A stretch of DNA of 64,000 nt from Argopecten irradians. Lineage: Eukaryota > Mollusca > Bivalvia > Pectinida > Pectinidae. Within the stretch, counting starts at the first letter, position 1; each line of letters begins with the position of its first letter. The notes under the pieces were generated by a model. It saw only the letters and a list, made by a program, of their open reading frames with translations. It was not told where the DNA came from and did not search any database. This document shows, one piece after another, positions 24,546 to 37,115 of the stretch. A program made the translations under genes and the position numbers. The DNA lies in contig NC_091134.1 in the NCBI RefSeq assembly GCF_041381155.1, positions 30,323,540-30,387,539 of the forward strand. The letters run 5' to 3'.

Positions 24546-25423
24546 CAAAATAGTCGTTAAAATGATAAATATGTATTAAATTATAGTGTAGATATCAGTT
24601 TTATTAATTTGTTGACCGATTTGACAAAAAAAAGTATAAAAAAATATCATATTTTTCTTGCATGGTCGGACAGAAAATTACCGAACAGGATCGGTCAATT
24701 TTAAAACTGATTGCTAATTTAAATCAGAGAAAAAATATTCAAAATAGTTAATATGACTATGATCTTGATAAATAAAAGTGAAATATATAGGTATTTTCAC
24801 AAAATCCACGTAATACTAACGGCACAAAGATCAATTGCAATTTGCAGTTCGGATAAAATAGACTCTATATATACGGCCGGGCAGGATAGGTCTTTCGTAC
24901 ATATAAACATTCATAAATCGTGCTCTACTTTTAATTAGATTTAATAAGAATAACTATATCATTATTAGTTAAACTAATTGTTATATGTATGAACTGAAAA
25001 GGGAAAATTTATCAATGTACATTGGGCTAGCTTAGATAAGTGTTAAATGGTCCAAAACGACGATTTACAGGATCGGGCAGAAACAGACTTTTTGATTTAT
25101 AGTTTTTACCGAAATGTAAAATATTATATGAAAACCTTAATTATTACGTCTATTACACCTTATTTTATACAACCAATACCGGTTTGTATGGACTATGACG
25201 AGAAGTTTAATGTACTGCACAAGATAAAAGCAAAGTGGCTTGAATTTTAAAAAAAATACGGTATACATTTGCGCAGAAACGGACTTTGATTTGTACTATA
25301 TTTTCTACGTTTATATATCAATTATAATTAATATTAATACATTGTATTATGTCTTTTACTCAATAGGTTCCATTATAGTTAAGCAGGACAGTGTGAGATG
25401 TAATTTGTTTCCTTTATATGCAG

Positions 25424-26757
25424 GATCGAACTCTAACAAGGCAGGATAGAACTCTAAAAAGGCAGGATCGGACTTTATTTCCGCAGGATCGGACTCTTAT
25501 AAGGCAGGATCGGACTTTAAAAAGGCAGGATCGAACCTTAAAAAGGCAGGATCGGACTTTAAAAAAGCAGGATCGGACTTTAAAAAGGCAGGATCGAACC
25601 TTAAAAAGGCAGGATCGGACTTTAGAAAAGCAGGATCGGACATTATTTCGGCAGGATCGGACTTAAAAAAGGCAGGATCGGACCTTAAAAAGGCAGGATC
25701 GGACCTTAAAAAAGGCAGGATCGGACTTTAAAAAGGCAGGATCGGCCTCTAAAAAGGCAGGATCGGACTTTATTTCGGCAGGATCGGACTCTTATAAGGC
25801 AGGATTGGGGCTTAAAAAGGCAGGACCGGACTTTAAAAAGGCAGTATCGGACCTTAAAAAGGCAGGATCGGGCCTTAAAAAGGCAGGACCGGACTTTAAA
25901 AAGGCAGTATCGGACTTTAAAAAGGCAGGATTGGCCTCTAAAAAGGCAGGATCAGACATTATTTCGGCAGGATCGGACTTTAAAAAGGCAGGATCGGACT
26001 TTAAAAAGGCAGGATCGGCCTCTAAAAAGGCAGGATCGGACTTTATTTCGGCAGGATCGGACTTTAAAAAGGCAGGATCGGACTTTAAAAAGGCAGGATC
26101 GGCCTCTAAAAAGGCAGGATCGGACTCTTATAAGGCAGGATCGGGCCTTAAAAAGGCAGGATCGGACTTGAAAAAGGCAGGATCGGCCTTAAAAAGACAG
26201 GATAAGACTCTTATAAGGCAGGATCAGACATTGCTTTAAAAAGGCAGGATCGGACTTTAAAAAGGCAGGATCGGACTCTTATAAGGCAGGATCAGACATT
26301 ATTTCCGCAGGATCGGCCTCTAAAAAGGCAGGATCGGACTTTAAAAAGGCAGGATCGGACTCTAAAAAGGCAGGATCGGACCTTAAAAAGGCAGGATTGG
26401 ACTCTAATGAGGCAGGATCGAACCTTAAAAAGGCAGGATCGGACTTTAGAAAAGCAGGATCGGACCCTTATAAGGCAGGATCAGACATTATTTCCGCAGG
26501 ATCGGCCTCTAAAAAGGCAGGATCGGACTTTAAAAAGGCAGTATCGGACTCTTATAAGGCAGGATTGGACTTTAAAAAGGCAGGACCGGCCTCTAAAAAG
26601 GCAGGATCGGACTTTAAAATGGCAAGATCGGACCTTAAAAAGGCAGGATCGGACTTTAAAATGGCAGGATCGGACCTTATAAAAAGGCAGGATCGGACTC
26701 TTATAGGGCAGTATCGGCTCTAAAAAGGCAGGATCTGACCCTAAAAAGGCTTGGGTT
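25424..26757. repeat. 21-bp minisatellite, left arm
   Basis: About 63 units with the core GGCAGGATCGGACTTTAAAAA and variants CTTATAAGGCAGG and ATTTCGGCAGG. Long open frames reading KAGSDFK or RQDRTLK are products of the 21-bp period, not genes. Confidence 0.95.
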
Positions 26758-26829
26758 AGTTTGGGCTAATCTTTAAATCTTAAATAATTGTTTACCTTGA
26801 TGGCATCCTGTGTATCATTTTCAAAATAT

Positions 26830-28134
26830 TAGGTATACAAAACAATATATAATCGGAAAACATACAATCCGAGAAAGATTTTTAAATTCTTAATTGCATT
26901 TTATGATTTGCATTATATGCGAGTTCAGTAAAAGTTGAATGTTTGCCAATATTTGTTTTCTTTTTCTTAAAGTTATATGTCATAATGTGTCATAACTGGA
27001 CGGAAGTTTCCTTTAGTAATCTTTTGAAAACCATAAGGTTTCGTGAATTGAGCTGTGAAAATTATTCAAATAGGCAGACAAACGTACAAACATTAGTTAC
27101 AATTCGTTTCGAATGGAATAGATATAAATGATTTTTTTAATCGTCAGTAAACATTTCCGTATATAAACAAAAGAAAAACTAACAGGTGGGGGGTTACACA
27201 TTTCCGTATATATAACAAATGTTTAAAACAGAAAAAACATAAAAAAGTGTGGGGTGGGTGCACATTAGGTACATGATTACTATTAAAAATCATTTATATC
27301 CCTCATCTATTTTAGTTAATTGTTTACCTATCATCAATAAAAACTGCACTCTATGTTACGGATCGAATAATTATGAGAATTGAAAACAGTAAACTTAAAA
27401 ATCAAAAAAATTAGTGGGAATGATAAAGCAACAAAATAAAAAACTTTGTCACTGAATTGTTAATTGAAGAGTTTTTACATGGAAACAATCGTTTTCTGGA
27501 CCATAAATTGTTTGATGTGTTTCCCCTTTTGACAGTCGAGCGACGTTATCCGGCATTGAAACATCATTGTGGCTTACGAAACTCTACATGCAATAGCTGA
27601 CAGATGAGTGACATGGATTTAAAAAATCATTTTACTATTACGTTTTTGATACATGAAAGTGGGGTGTAAATCTAATCATACAAACTGTATCTTAAAAGTA
27701 TTGTGATAATTCACATGGAAAATACGAACATGATATAGTAAAATATAATTTATTAAAATTTGTAAAATAAGTACAAGTATATCACCAAGGATTTATAAGT
27801 ATCCTTGTATATCACGCAACGTGCATATTCAAAATCGTTTTATAAGATACACTACTTTGTGGAAAATTGAATACTGCTATCAGTTTTTTAAGCATTTCAG
27901 AAGCATGACAAATGTTTCACATTGTTCTTCTGTTACATAGTTACATTATTCGAGAGAGTTTATTGATTGATTTAACATATTTTATTGCAAATATATACAA
28001 AAGGATTGGGTACAAGTTTTATGCAACTTATATTGCCACCCTTTCCAAAATACAGAACAAATACAAAACATGATATGCAAAGTAATGAAATATATAAATA
28101 TGATTAAATAGTAAATAAGAACACTTTGGAGAGA

Positions 28135-28207
<73 letters not shown>

Positions 28208-29824
28208 AGTAAGGAGAGGGAGAAAATACAATGTCTTAAAATTGTAATACTAAATCGACTTAATTAATTAATAATAATTTGCGGCAACAGTTGGACTAAT
28301 TATCTCGTTCTTTGCCTTCCCTCTAAAAGAATGTCCATCACACTCCTAAAATCTTTCTCCTAGCTGTTCAGTGGCCGAGAAAGTTCTTTACTTTATTCAC
28401 AGTTCAAAACCCTATAGACCTGTACCTTAAAATGTTACTAAGTTACTGTAAATTACTAAAATGAATGGGATCATAACTTTCAATTAATTAAGTTGTCCTT
28501 TTGACTCTAAACATATAATAGTGTATCAAAACAAAAGCATGAGACACAGCCGTTTCCTATTACTTAGATCAATTCAACGAATTTTACAATAAATAAACAT
28601 GATAATAGCATGTGTATGTTTAAAAAGTATAAGGATACTCATACTCTTTCACTGGACTTGTATTTATAATAATTATCTCTAGATATAATGTTAAAAAGAC
28701 TAAAACTTTAGACTTCACCGTTGAAAACAGAAGCCATACGTTATGGAACTTATTATATATCCTAAAACTTACACTTTCTCTCAATTACAAAATTTTAAAA
28801 TACCGACAATCAATATATTCAACGTCTAAAGCCGAGGTGAAAAGTCTTTTTTAGTTATAGAGGCATTGAAATGAATCTATAAATGAACCTATTTGCTTAC
28901 AGGCATCAGAAATAATCTATAATATTTTTAATTGTACCTTTTTTTAGAATATACTCGGTGATATCTACCTAATATATGGACCATTCTCTGCTTGCCAAGT
29001 ATTATTTGACTGTTTACAAGTCGTGCTACAGCCGATATCCGTGATGGGTACATGACACTTATTCTAGCCCAATATGGAATTCCATTGTTTATTTATTTAG
29101 ACAATTTCCTACATGAAGACTTTCTAAGAACTCTTCTTTAAAAACCGACTCCAGAGGTCACTACGGACAGTATTGAGGACTACATCCAGTTTCTTATAGA
29201 CAGTGCTAAATATGTGAGAAGTGCAGCACACACATGGCTCTCATACCAAAACCAAAACTTTGAATCGAAATTGTTAAAAGCGTTCGTATAGTAAAATTAT
29301 TTTTATCTCAAAACAAGGACTGAATCAAATAATAATTTGTTAATCTAATTTTCATGATGTAAATAACTCACCATATTCTTTCATTTATCTTTTGTAAATC
29401 TCTTAACATAGGAATAAAAGAATTGATTGGTTGACTGACTGATTGATTTATATCTTAGAAATTATGGAATATTAATTGCTGTATATATATGTGTACATGC
29501 CACGATTCCGTAATTACAGTACTTGGCTGGGATAATTTTCAATGTTAAACATTTAGCCAAATCTATATATTTTCCTAACCTGTTTAATTCCCCTACATTC
29601 TGGGTTGATAGTAAAAGTACCAACTTAAACACATTAGGACGTCTATAATAATATGATTTAATATATTTTTTTTTTTTTTAAATCAGAGTAACAATTACAT
29701 GTAAGTATAAAGTGAAACTCAACTTCAATGTCATTAGCATTACAAACCTCACACAACCTTTGAATTCTCTGACGATTCCTATATCTCCCTTGTTCAATAT
29801 CTAAGTTATCAATCACCTATCACT
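26830..29824. other. Interior of the large inverted repeat, left part
   Basis: AT-rich unique DNA with a (GA)n tract at 28130-28215. No conserved reading frame, RNA gene or terminal repeat recognised. Confidence 0.5.
28130..28215. repeat. (GA)n microsatellite
   Basis: Almost uninterrupted GA dinucleotides ending in a G-run. The Leu/Ser-rich frame on the other strand is an artefact. Confidence 0.95.
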
Positions 29825-32349
29825 AAGTGATATCGGGCACACAAAAACAATGAAAAAACGCCCGCTTCAAGATGAAAATCGGCTGAAATTATGACATAAA
29901 AGCAATGCATCTTCTAAACCTATCGTGCGTCAAAAGACAGTGTGTTGTTAGAGACTCTGTGAAACTATTAGATGTCGTCAAACTAGCTCAGATTATGCAA
30001 ACACCTCGACACAATATTTTCGACAGCAGGGATATCGGTCACATTTTATTCACTAAAACGTTATAAATTGCAAATAAATAAATTTTGCTGCCACAAAACT
30101 GTCCCGTTTACTAATATGTAATATATGACTGTTGGAAGAAAATATTTCATTCATTATATCTGCTAGTGGAGGATCATAGACGGTGCTTAATTAGAAATTA
30201 TGAAAGTGATATCGGTCACACTTAGAACTTTAGGGGTAACGGTCACATCCAAAGTTACGATAACTGTGGATAAGACGCCAAAATACTTTTATTGAATTTA
30301 TCTGATCTTTTTAAAGACGACTTTTTAACCCCCTATCAGCAAATGGTTAACGAGCTATTGAAATCGCTTTTCGTCTATTGCTCATCATCCGTCCGTCTTT
30401 TTTTCCAAAGCGTGGCTATTGGTCACATTTCATTCACCGAAAATATGTCAAGTGTATATTTTTTTAAACTTTATTGTTATTTACTGATATAAGGTACCTC
30501 ATATTTCAAGTAGTAGCTATCGTTCATTTTTATCCGCTACAAAAGTGACATACCTGTATAATCTAGTTGGTGGTTTGTTGTTTTTAAAAAGGATGTCGTG
30601 CACAGGGTAACGGTCACATCCAAAGATTTTGAAATGGTTTGTCGCTTCGTAAAGATTGCTGAAATATTGCAGCGTTGTTTCCCCTAACTTATCATTCAGG
30701 TAAAGAGGAAATACTACCGAGGTACATGATACATTATTAACTATCATCGTAACTAATTTTTTTTTTGCTGAATACTTTGGTTATTCATACACTGTATATT
30801 GTTTCGTTTTTGTCTAAACATGTATTTGTACACACCCTTTGTTCTTGCATTGTCTTAGCGTGGAATGTTTGCTGAAGCAAAGTAGAACTGAGGCAACCCT
30901 TACCAAGCAGACAAACTACATCTCCATGGAGTACCATTGTACTATTTTGAAGTACGTTTCTGTGTTAAAGTGATTATAATTTAAAAACTTCGCAGTGACA
31001 ATATACAAGAAACTACATAAAACTTAAAGATGTAAAGGCATCCGATGTAAACAAAAGGAAAAGCACACTGATCTATAAGCTACAGAAATACGTGAATACA
31101 TGATACACAGGATCACTGAGGGTTTTTAGCTGATAGCGTTAGTACAGTTCTACATGTCAGTTCACTAATAATTTCTCCACAGACTTAACACACACAATAA
31201 CGATTGAAAAGGTGCTTAGAATATAACTTAACAACACACTGCACAAATGATCATATGCAAACAAATTATAAAAGCAAATCAGTTGATAACATGCAAGAGG
31301 GCCAAGAGATATCGTGAGGTTTACCATTGGATTTACAAATCGGTCAATTTAACAAGTTGGTCCAATATCTTTAGCGCTTCATGTTGAATTAACAGATGTC
31401 CAGTTGGCATTCATACTACCCTAATTGTCAACTGAATGCAATTTAATGAATATATTTTCATTTGATAACACTTATATGATAACATCCCAAGATATTTTGT
31501 ATCTATAAAGAAAAAACATCAATATTGTCAAGGACGAAACAGCCATTTTCTGTGATCGATGGCACAAAAATTATGACATCACATAAAAATAAGCGGATAG
31601 CAGATCATGCACCTCTGAATGTCAAATGCGCTTGGTTAGTATACATATTAGGGTTGAAGTGAAAAAGTAAATATATGTATATGAATGCTATATAAGCACC
31701 GTGGTAGTCAAATAATTTCAAGATAGCCAAATATTCATTATTTTGTAATCTTATCTGTCTCAAAAAATGAGCATTAATAAATACAATCCTATGTTAAAAA
31801 TGATTATCAAAATGTCTATATCGAACAAGATATTTGATAATTTTATGTCTACATTGGAGTGGCATGAATGCGTAAATAACGATTACATGTACAATGCTGT
31901 AATATTCAGTTTTCGCAACTTTGGATGTGACCGTTACCCCTAAAGTTCTAAGTGTGACCGATATCACTTTCATAATTTCTAATTAAGAACCGTCTATGTT
32001 TCTCCACAAGCAGATATCATGAATGAAATATTTTCTTCCAACAGTCATATATTACATATTAGTAAACGGGACAGTTTTGTGGCAGCAAAATTTATTTATT
32101 TGCAATTTATAACGTTTTAGTGAATAAAATGTGACCGATATCCCTGCTGTCAAAAATATTGTGTCGAGGTGTTTGCATAATCTGAGCTAGTTTGATGACA
32201 TCTAATAGTTTCACAGAGTCTCTAACAACACACTGTCTTTGACGCACGATAGTTTTAGAAGATGCATTGCTTTTATGTCATAATTTCAGCCGATTTTCAT
32301 CTTGAAGCGGGCGTTTTTTTCATTGTTTTTGTTGTGCCCGATATCACTT
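29825..32349. mobile_element. Nested non-autonomous element with ~436-bp TIRs
   Basis: Left TIR 29825-30260 and right TIR 31913-32349 are inverted copies beginning AAGTGATATCGGGCAC. The motif ATCGGTCACA recurs through the TIRs and just inside them (about 30035, 30213, 30239, 30609 and mirrored positions), possibly binding sites for a transposase supplied elsewhere. The 1.65-kb centre has no recognisable gene. No target duplication was identified. Confidence 0.8.
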
Positions 32350-32882
32350 CCGGTGACGTAGGTTGTCCCCATTGAGTTATGTGAACTAAGTCTTAGACGT
32401 GCAATATTCTTCGTATATGCATCATTAATTGATTTCATTGAAGAGTTAAATTTATCTATAAGATGTCTATAAAGAAACCTCTTCGATATCGTTTGTATAC
32501 TTGAAACTAGTATATATATATACACACATATGTATACAATTTATGCCTACATCAAAACTCTGTGTCTATGATCTGTCTTCTGTCTTAGTCACTAGCCTAC
32601 TGGAATGAAAGGAGAGTGAGTGAGTGTGTGAGCAGTTAATAATATAAACTAAATAATATTTTAATTAATTAATTTAATTATATACACCATCATGGAGAAG
32701 ATTTATATAGGCATATCCTGTTATCTAATCCATTTATATGTATTTGCATATAATAAAATTTGTTGAAATGAAATCGTAAAATCTATTCTCAATAATTTTA
32801 TTAGAAACATAGATGTAGACGCGTTCCATAATTAAAATCACAATAAAACCCATTTTACGGATGTCCTAACCTGCTTGACAGT
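32350..32882. other. Interior of the large inverted repeat, right part
   Basis: AT-rich; nothing recognised beyond short TATATA and TTAATTAA tracts. Confidence 0.4.
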
Positions 32883-34734
32883 AAGACAATAGCATCTGAT
32901 CCTGCCTTTTTTAGAGACCGATCATGCCTTATAAGAGTCCAATCCTGCCGAAATAAAGTCCGATCCTGCCTTTTTAAAGCCCGATCCTGCCCAAATAATG
33001 TCCGATTCTGCCTTATTAGAGTCCGATCCTGCCTTTTTAAAGTCCGATCCTGCCTTTTTAGAGGCCGATCCTTCCTTTTTAATGTCCGATCCTTCCTTTT
33101 TAATGTCCCTGCCTTATTACAGTCCGATCCTGCCTTTTTCAAGTCCGATCCTGCCTTTTTAGAGTCCGATCCTGCCTTATTAAAGTCCGATCCTGCCTTA
33201 TTACAGTCCGATCCTGCCTTTTTAAAGTCCGATCCTGCCTTATTACAGTCCGATCCTGCCTTTTTAAAGTCCGATCCTGCTTTATTAATGTCCGATCCTG
33301 CCTTATTACAGTCCGATCCTGCCTTATAAATGTCCGATCCTGCCTTATTACAGTCCGATCCTGCCTTTTTAAAGTCCGATCCTGCCTTTTTAGAGACCGA
33401 TCCTGCCTTATTAGAGGCCGATCCTGCCGAAATAAAGTCCGATCCTGCCTTTTTAAAGCCCGATCCTGCCTTTTTAAAGTCCGATCCTGCCGAAATAATG
33501 TCCGATCCTGCCTTATTAGAGTCCGATCCTGCCTTGATACACAGGATGCCATCAAGGTAAACAATTATTTAAAGATTTAAAGATTAGCCCAAACTAACCC
33601 AAGCCTTTTTTAGGGTCAGATCCTGCCTTTTTAGAGCCGATACTGCCCTATAAGAGTCCGATCCTGCCGAAATAAAGTCCGATCCTGCCTTTTTCAAGTC
33701 CGATCCTGCCTTTTTCAAGTCCGATCCTGCCTTTTTAGAGGCCGATCCTTCCTTTTTTAATGTCCGATCCTGCCTTATTAGAGTCCGATCCTGCCTTTTT
33801 AAAGTACGATCCTGCCTTTGTAGAGACCGATCCTGCCTTATTAGAGTCCGATCCTGCCTTTTTAAGGTCCGATCCTGTCTTTTTTAAAGTTCGATCCTGC
33901 CTTATTAAGTCGATAGAGTCCGATCCTGCCTTTTTCAGAGTCCAATCCTACCTTTTTAGAGTCCGATCCTGCCTTTTTAGAGGCCGATCCTTCCTTTTTA
34001 ATGTCCGATCCTGCCTTATTACAGTCCGATCCTGCCTTTTTAAAGTCCGATCCTGCCTTTTTAGAGACCGATCCTGCCTTATTAGAGGCCGATCCTGCCG
34101 AAATAAAGTCCGATCCTGCCTTTTTATAGCCCGATCCTGCCTTTTTAAAGTCCGATCCTGCCGAACTATAATGTCCGATCCTGCCTTATTAGAGTCCGAT
34201 CCTGCCTTTTTAAGGTCCGATCCTGCCTTTTTCAAGTCCAATCCTGCCTTTTTCAAGTCTGATCCTGCCTTTTTAGAGGCCGATCCTTCCTTTTTAATGT
34301 CCGATCCTGCCTTATTACAGTCCGATCCTGCCTTTTTAAAGTACGATCCTGCCTTTGTAGAGACCGATCCTGCCTTATTAGAGTCCGATCCTGCCTTTTT
34401 AAGGTCCGATCCTGCCTTTTTAAGGTCCGATCCTGCCTTTTTTAAAGTCCGATCCGGCCTTTTTAGAGTTCGATCCTGCCTTTTTAAAGTCCGATCATGC
34501 CTTATTAGAGTCCGATCCTGCGGAAATAAAGTTCGATCCTGCCTTTTTAGAGGCCGATCCTGCTTTTTTTAAAGTCCGATCCTGCCTTTTTAAAGTCCGA
34601 TCCTGCCTTTTTAGAGCCTGATCGTGCCTTATAAGAGTTCGATCCTGCCTTATAAGAGTTCGATCCTGCGGAAATAAAGTCCGATCCTGCCTTTTTAGAG
34701 TTCTATCCTGCCTTGTTAGAGTTCGATCCTGCAT
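32883..34734. repeat. 21-bp minisatellite, right arm and extension
   Basis: Inverted counterpart of the left array (CCTGCCTTTTTAAAGTCCGAT). It continues inward past the 80-bp anchor block (33535-33620) for another 650 bp (32883-33534), a part with no equivalent on the left. Confidence 0.95.
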
Positions 34735-35160
34735 ATAAAGGAAACAAATTACATCTCACACTGTTCTGCTTAACTTTAATGGAACCTATTCAGTAAAAGA
34801 CATAATACAATGTATTAATATTAATTATAATTGATATATAAACGTAGAAAATATAGTACAAATCAAAGTCCGTTTCTGCGCAAATATGTATACCGTATTT
34901 TTTTTAAATTCAAGCCACTTTACTTTTATCTTGTGCAGTACATTAAACTTCTCGTCATAGTCCATACATACCGGTATTGGTTGTATAAAATGAGGTATAT
35001 AAAATATAATATTTTACATTTCGGTAAAAACTATAAATCAAAAAGTCTGTTTCTGCCCGATCCTGTAAATCGTCGTTTCGGACCATTTAACACTTATCTA
35101 AGCTAGCGCAATGTACATTGATAAATTGTCGACTTATTCCATGTTTTCGAGTACTACTGC

Positions 35161-35222
35161 GCTCTGGCCCTAAACCAGACATCTATCTGTCATAATGTCT
35201 AAGTCTGGTGTCAGGGCCAGAG
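35161..35222. mobile_element. Short palindromic hairpin
   Basis: CTCTGGCCCTAAACCAGACAT pairs with the downstream ATGTCTAAGTCTGGTGTC and AGGGCCAGAG. It sits just outside the right end of the 10-kb inverted repeat; MITE remnant or stem-loop. Confidence 0.5.
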
Positions 35223-35674
35223 TATCTCGGCTACTCTTCATGGTACTGTAGTGCGAGTCAGACTTTGGAGGCGTACGCATGACGAAGTGATTTTTAGATA
35301 GTATGTTCATTTTCTTATACCTGGATTTAAGATCAATATTACTAGACTTTTTAAGTTTCTTAGAGAGTCGGTCTCTTTTCCTTAACAGTTTTTTATGAGT
35401 GGTAATACCCAGGGATAGCTTTGCTTTGATTTCATAGGTTGGTAGGGGATATGTGTTTAAATGGAGTTTGTAAGTCCAGTACTAAAAAGTTCCAACATGT
35501 CATTTACATCTGTGATGCTGTTTGAGGAAATGGTGATATAGAACAAACATTCGTATAGGGCAAGTAGACAATGCAAAAATAAGACTTTTAAAAGTCATTT
35601 TTGAAAATAAACAACAAAGGAAGTATTCTTCGTTATATCAGTAAAAATATAGACGGTCTGCAGACTGCAGACTG

Positions 35675-35764
35675 CCTCCTCGATACTCCAGGGGTTACTA
35701 GGCCTATCACTGAAGTTATATCTACATAAAGTCAGTTATAGTAACCCCTGGAATATCGAGGATG
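35675..35764. mobile_element. Palindromic MITE family C, copy 2
   Basis: CCTCCTCGATACTCCAGGGG at one end and CCCCTGGAATATCGAGGATG at the other, same length as the copy at 22898. No target duplication visible. Confidence 0.75.
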
Positions 35765-36818
35765 ACATGAAGTCAGTAGTACCACATCAACCCAAGGCGG
35801 AACCAATCATATGAGGACGATTTGGGTAATAAATCATTCATGATACCATGGCAAACGTGGCCTATGTTCCCCATGGATAGATAAGTGATAGTGCGATTTG
35901 TACGCAGGATCGACGATGTATTGGCCCTAGTAGATTCTACAGGTCTCTGTATCGTGATGAGTGGACTGGAGTCTCAGACAAAATTATTATGCCAGGTCCC
36001 TGTGGTGTTCAGCATACCCACACGAGACTCGGTCACGATATCTAGAGCAATGGCCTCGTCCCTGTGCGATTTATCATGGTAGGACACGAGAGAAGTACTT
36101 ATCACCATGATAACGACTATCAATGCAATTGTTTGTAAAACGATAACTCATGTGATGACCGTGCATGACCACACTTGTAGCGTATACGAATATATACATG
36201 CATGGTTAATAAGACAAATGGAAATGTCGATGTTTTCTGAAATAGTGCATGTTATCGGGTTACATATCTATTTGAGCTTGGACTATACAGTACATGTATG
36301 TAGTCAAACATTTTGCAATTTTGAAATCAAACGAGAAAATTGGGATGAGTATTATTTCGCGATTTGGTTTTATTAGGATATGTGATTTATACAATTTGCA
36401 ATTACATCGATATCCCGTAAAATCGTAAAAAATTCAATCCGAGCGAAAATTGACAGCTATGAACGTGAACTTGTAAATGTTAGCTGTATGTTATATAAGG
36501 GAAAATATATTACACTTCTTCATGACTAAAGGCTGTCATAAGTGACATGTTTTCTTCTACAGCAGTACTAGCTATACAAATGTTTCAAACGTTTTAGCGT
36601 TAACAACAGAAAGTCGTTTTAAATAAAGCTTCTACTTCTCCAAAACATGTAACTCATCTCCAAATATATCCGCGTGGTTAAGTGAACGAGTATTTCTTGG
36701 GCACAGGACTGCAGAGAATTTCTGTGAACACTGTCTGCAGCAGTGCATGTACCGTTATTCGATTCTTTTGATCTACATCAAGTGAAATCTTTAAAAGTCT
36801 GTGTTTGTTCATTTACTA
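35765..36818. other. Intergenic
   Basis: A minus-strand open stretch around 35990-36150 encodes a hydrophobic run (IALIVVIMVIS) followed by polar residues, but no start, splice sites or homology support a gene. Confidence 0.35.
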
Positions 36819-36875
36819 TGAGATAGTCCAGGAGTGAATTCGGCAGTGATAGTAACCTCTGGAGTATCGAGGATG
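36819..36875. mobile_element. Palindromic MITE family C, degraded copy 3
   Basis: The right end GTAACCTCTGGAGTATCGAG is intact. The left end is only traceable as GATAGTCCAGGAGT. Confidence 0.55.
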
Positions 36876-37024
36876 ATGTTATAAGGTATTACACGCATGT
36901 CGTGGCTGAATGACTTCCCCATATAAAACGTTTCCTCTCCCAAGAAAACCCCCAGAAGTTTAGGAAAATTTTATTCCAATGGTTTGGAAATAATGAGCTA
37001 AAACATAAATTTTGGTTTTAATTG

Positions 37025-37030
37025 TTTATT
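37025..37030 (-). terminator. Probable polyadenylation signal of the LPMO-like gene
   Basis: TTTATT on the plus strand is AATAAA for the gene, about 85 bp beyond its stop codon. Confidence 0.5.
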
Positions 37031-37115
37031 ATTACAAAAACTGTATTTTCTGGTAAGTTGTTGGTGTTACTTGGGGATAGTGAGAGATTATGTATATGTC
37101 TGAGGTTTGTAAGTC

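Larger units (their letters stand above)
25006..35127. mobile_element. 10-kb long-inverted-repeat element with minisatellite-bearing arms
   Basis: The left arm 25006-26817 is an inverted copy of the right arm 33535-35127. Both run from an outer AATTTATCAATGTACATTG through ~410 bp of unique DNA, a 21-bp minisatellite of different length on each side, and an 80-bp unique block ending GATGGCATCCTGTGTATCA. The arms are highly similar outside the array. The inside (26.8-33.5 kb) has no recognisable transposase and contains a second long-TIR element. No target duplication was found at the ends, so this could also be a segmental inverted duplication. Confidence 0.7.

Noticed and set aside
25418..26723. 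Long frames of KAGSDFK / RQDRTLK repeats (also 32855-34734)
   Set aside because: Result of the 21-bp period; open on several frames at once and lie in inverted-repeat arms. No start context or unique domain.
28028..28231. Ser/Leu-rich minus-strand frame
   Set aside because: Translation of a GA microsatellite.
30517..30747. 76-residue minus-strand frame inside the nested element
   Set aside because: Overlaps the repeated CGGTCACATCC motifs and shows no family resemblance; too short to support a transposase.
35990..36150. Minus-strand exon with a transmembrane-like run
   Set aside because: No supported start, splice junctions or downstream exons; hydrophobic runs arise readily in AT-rich DNA.
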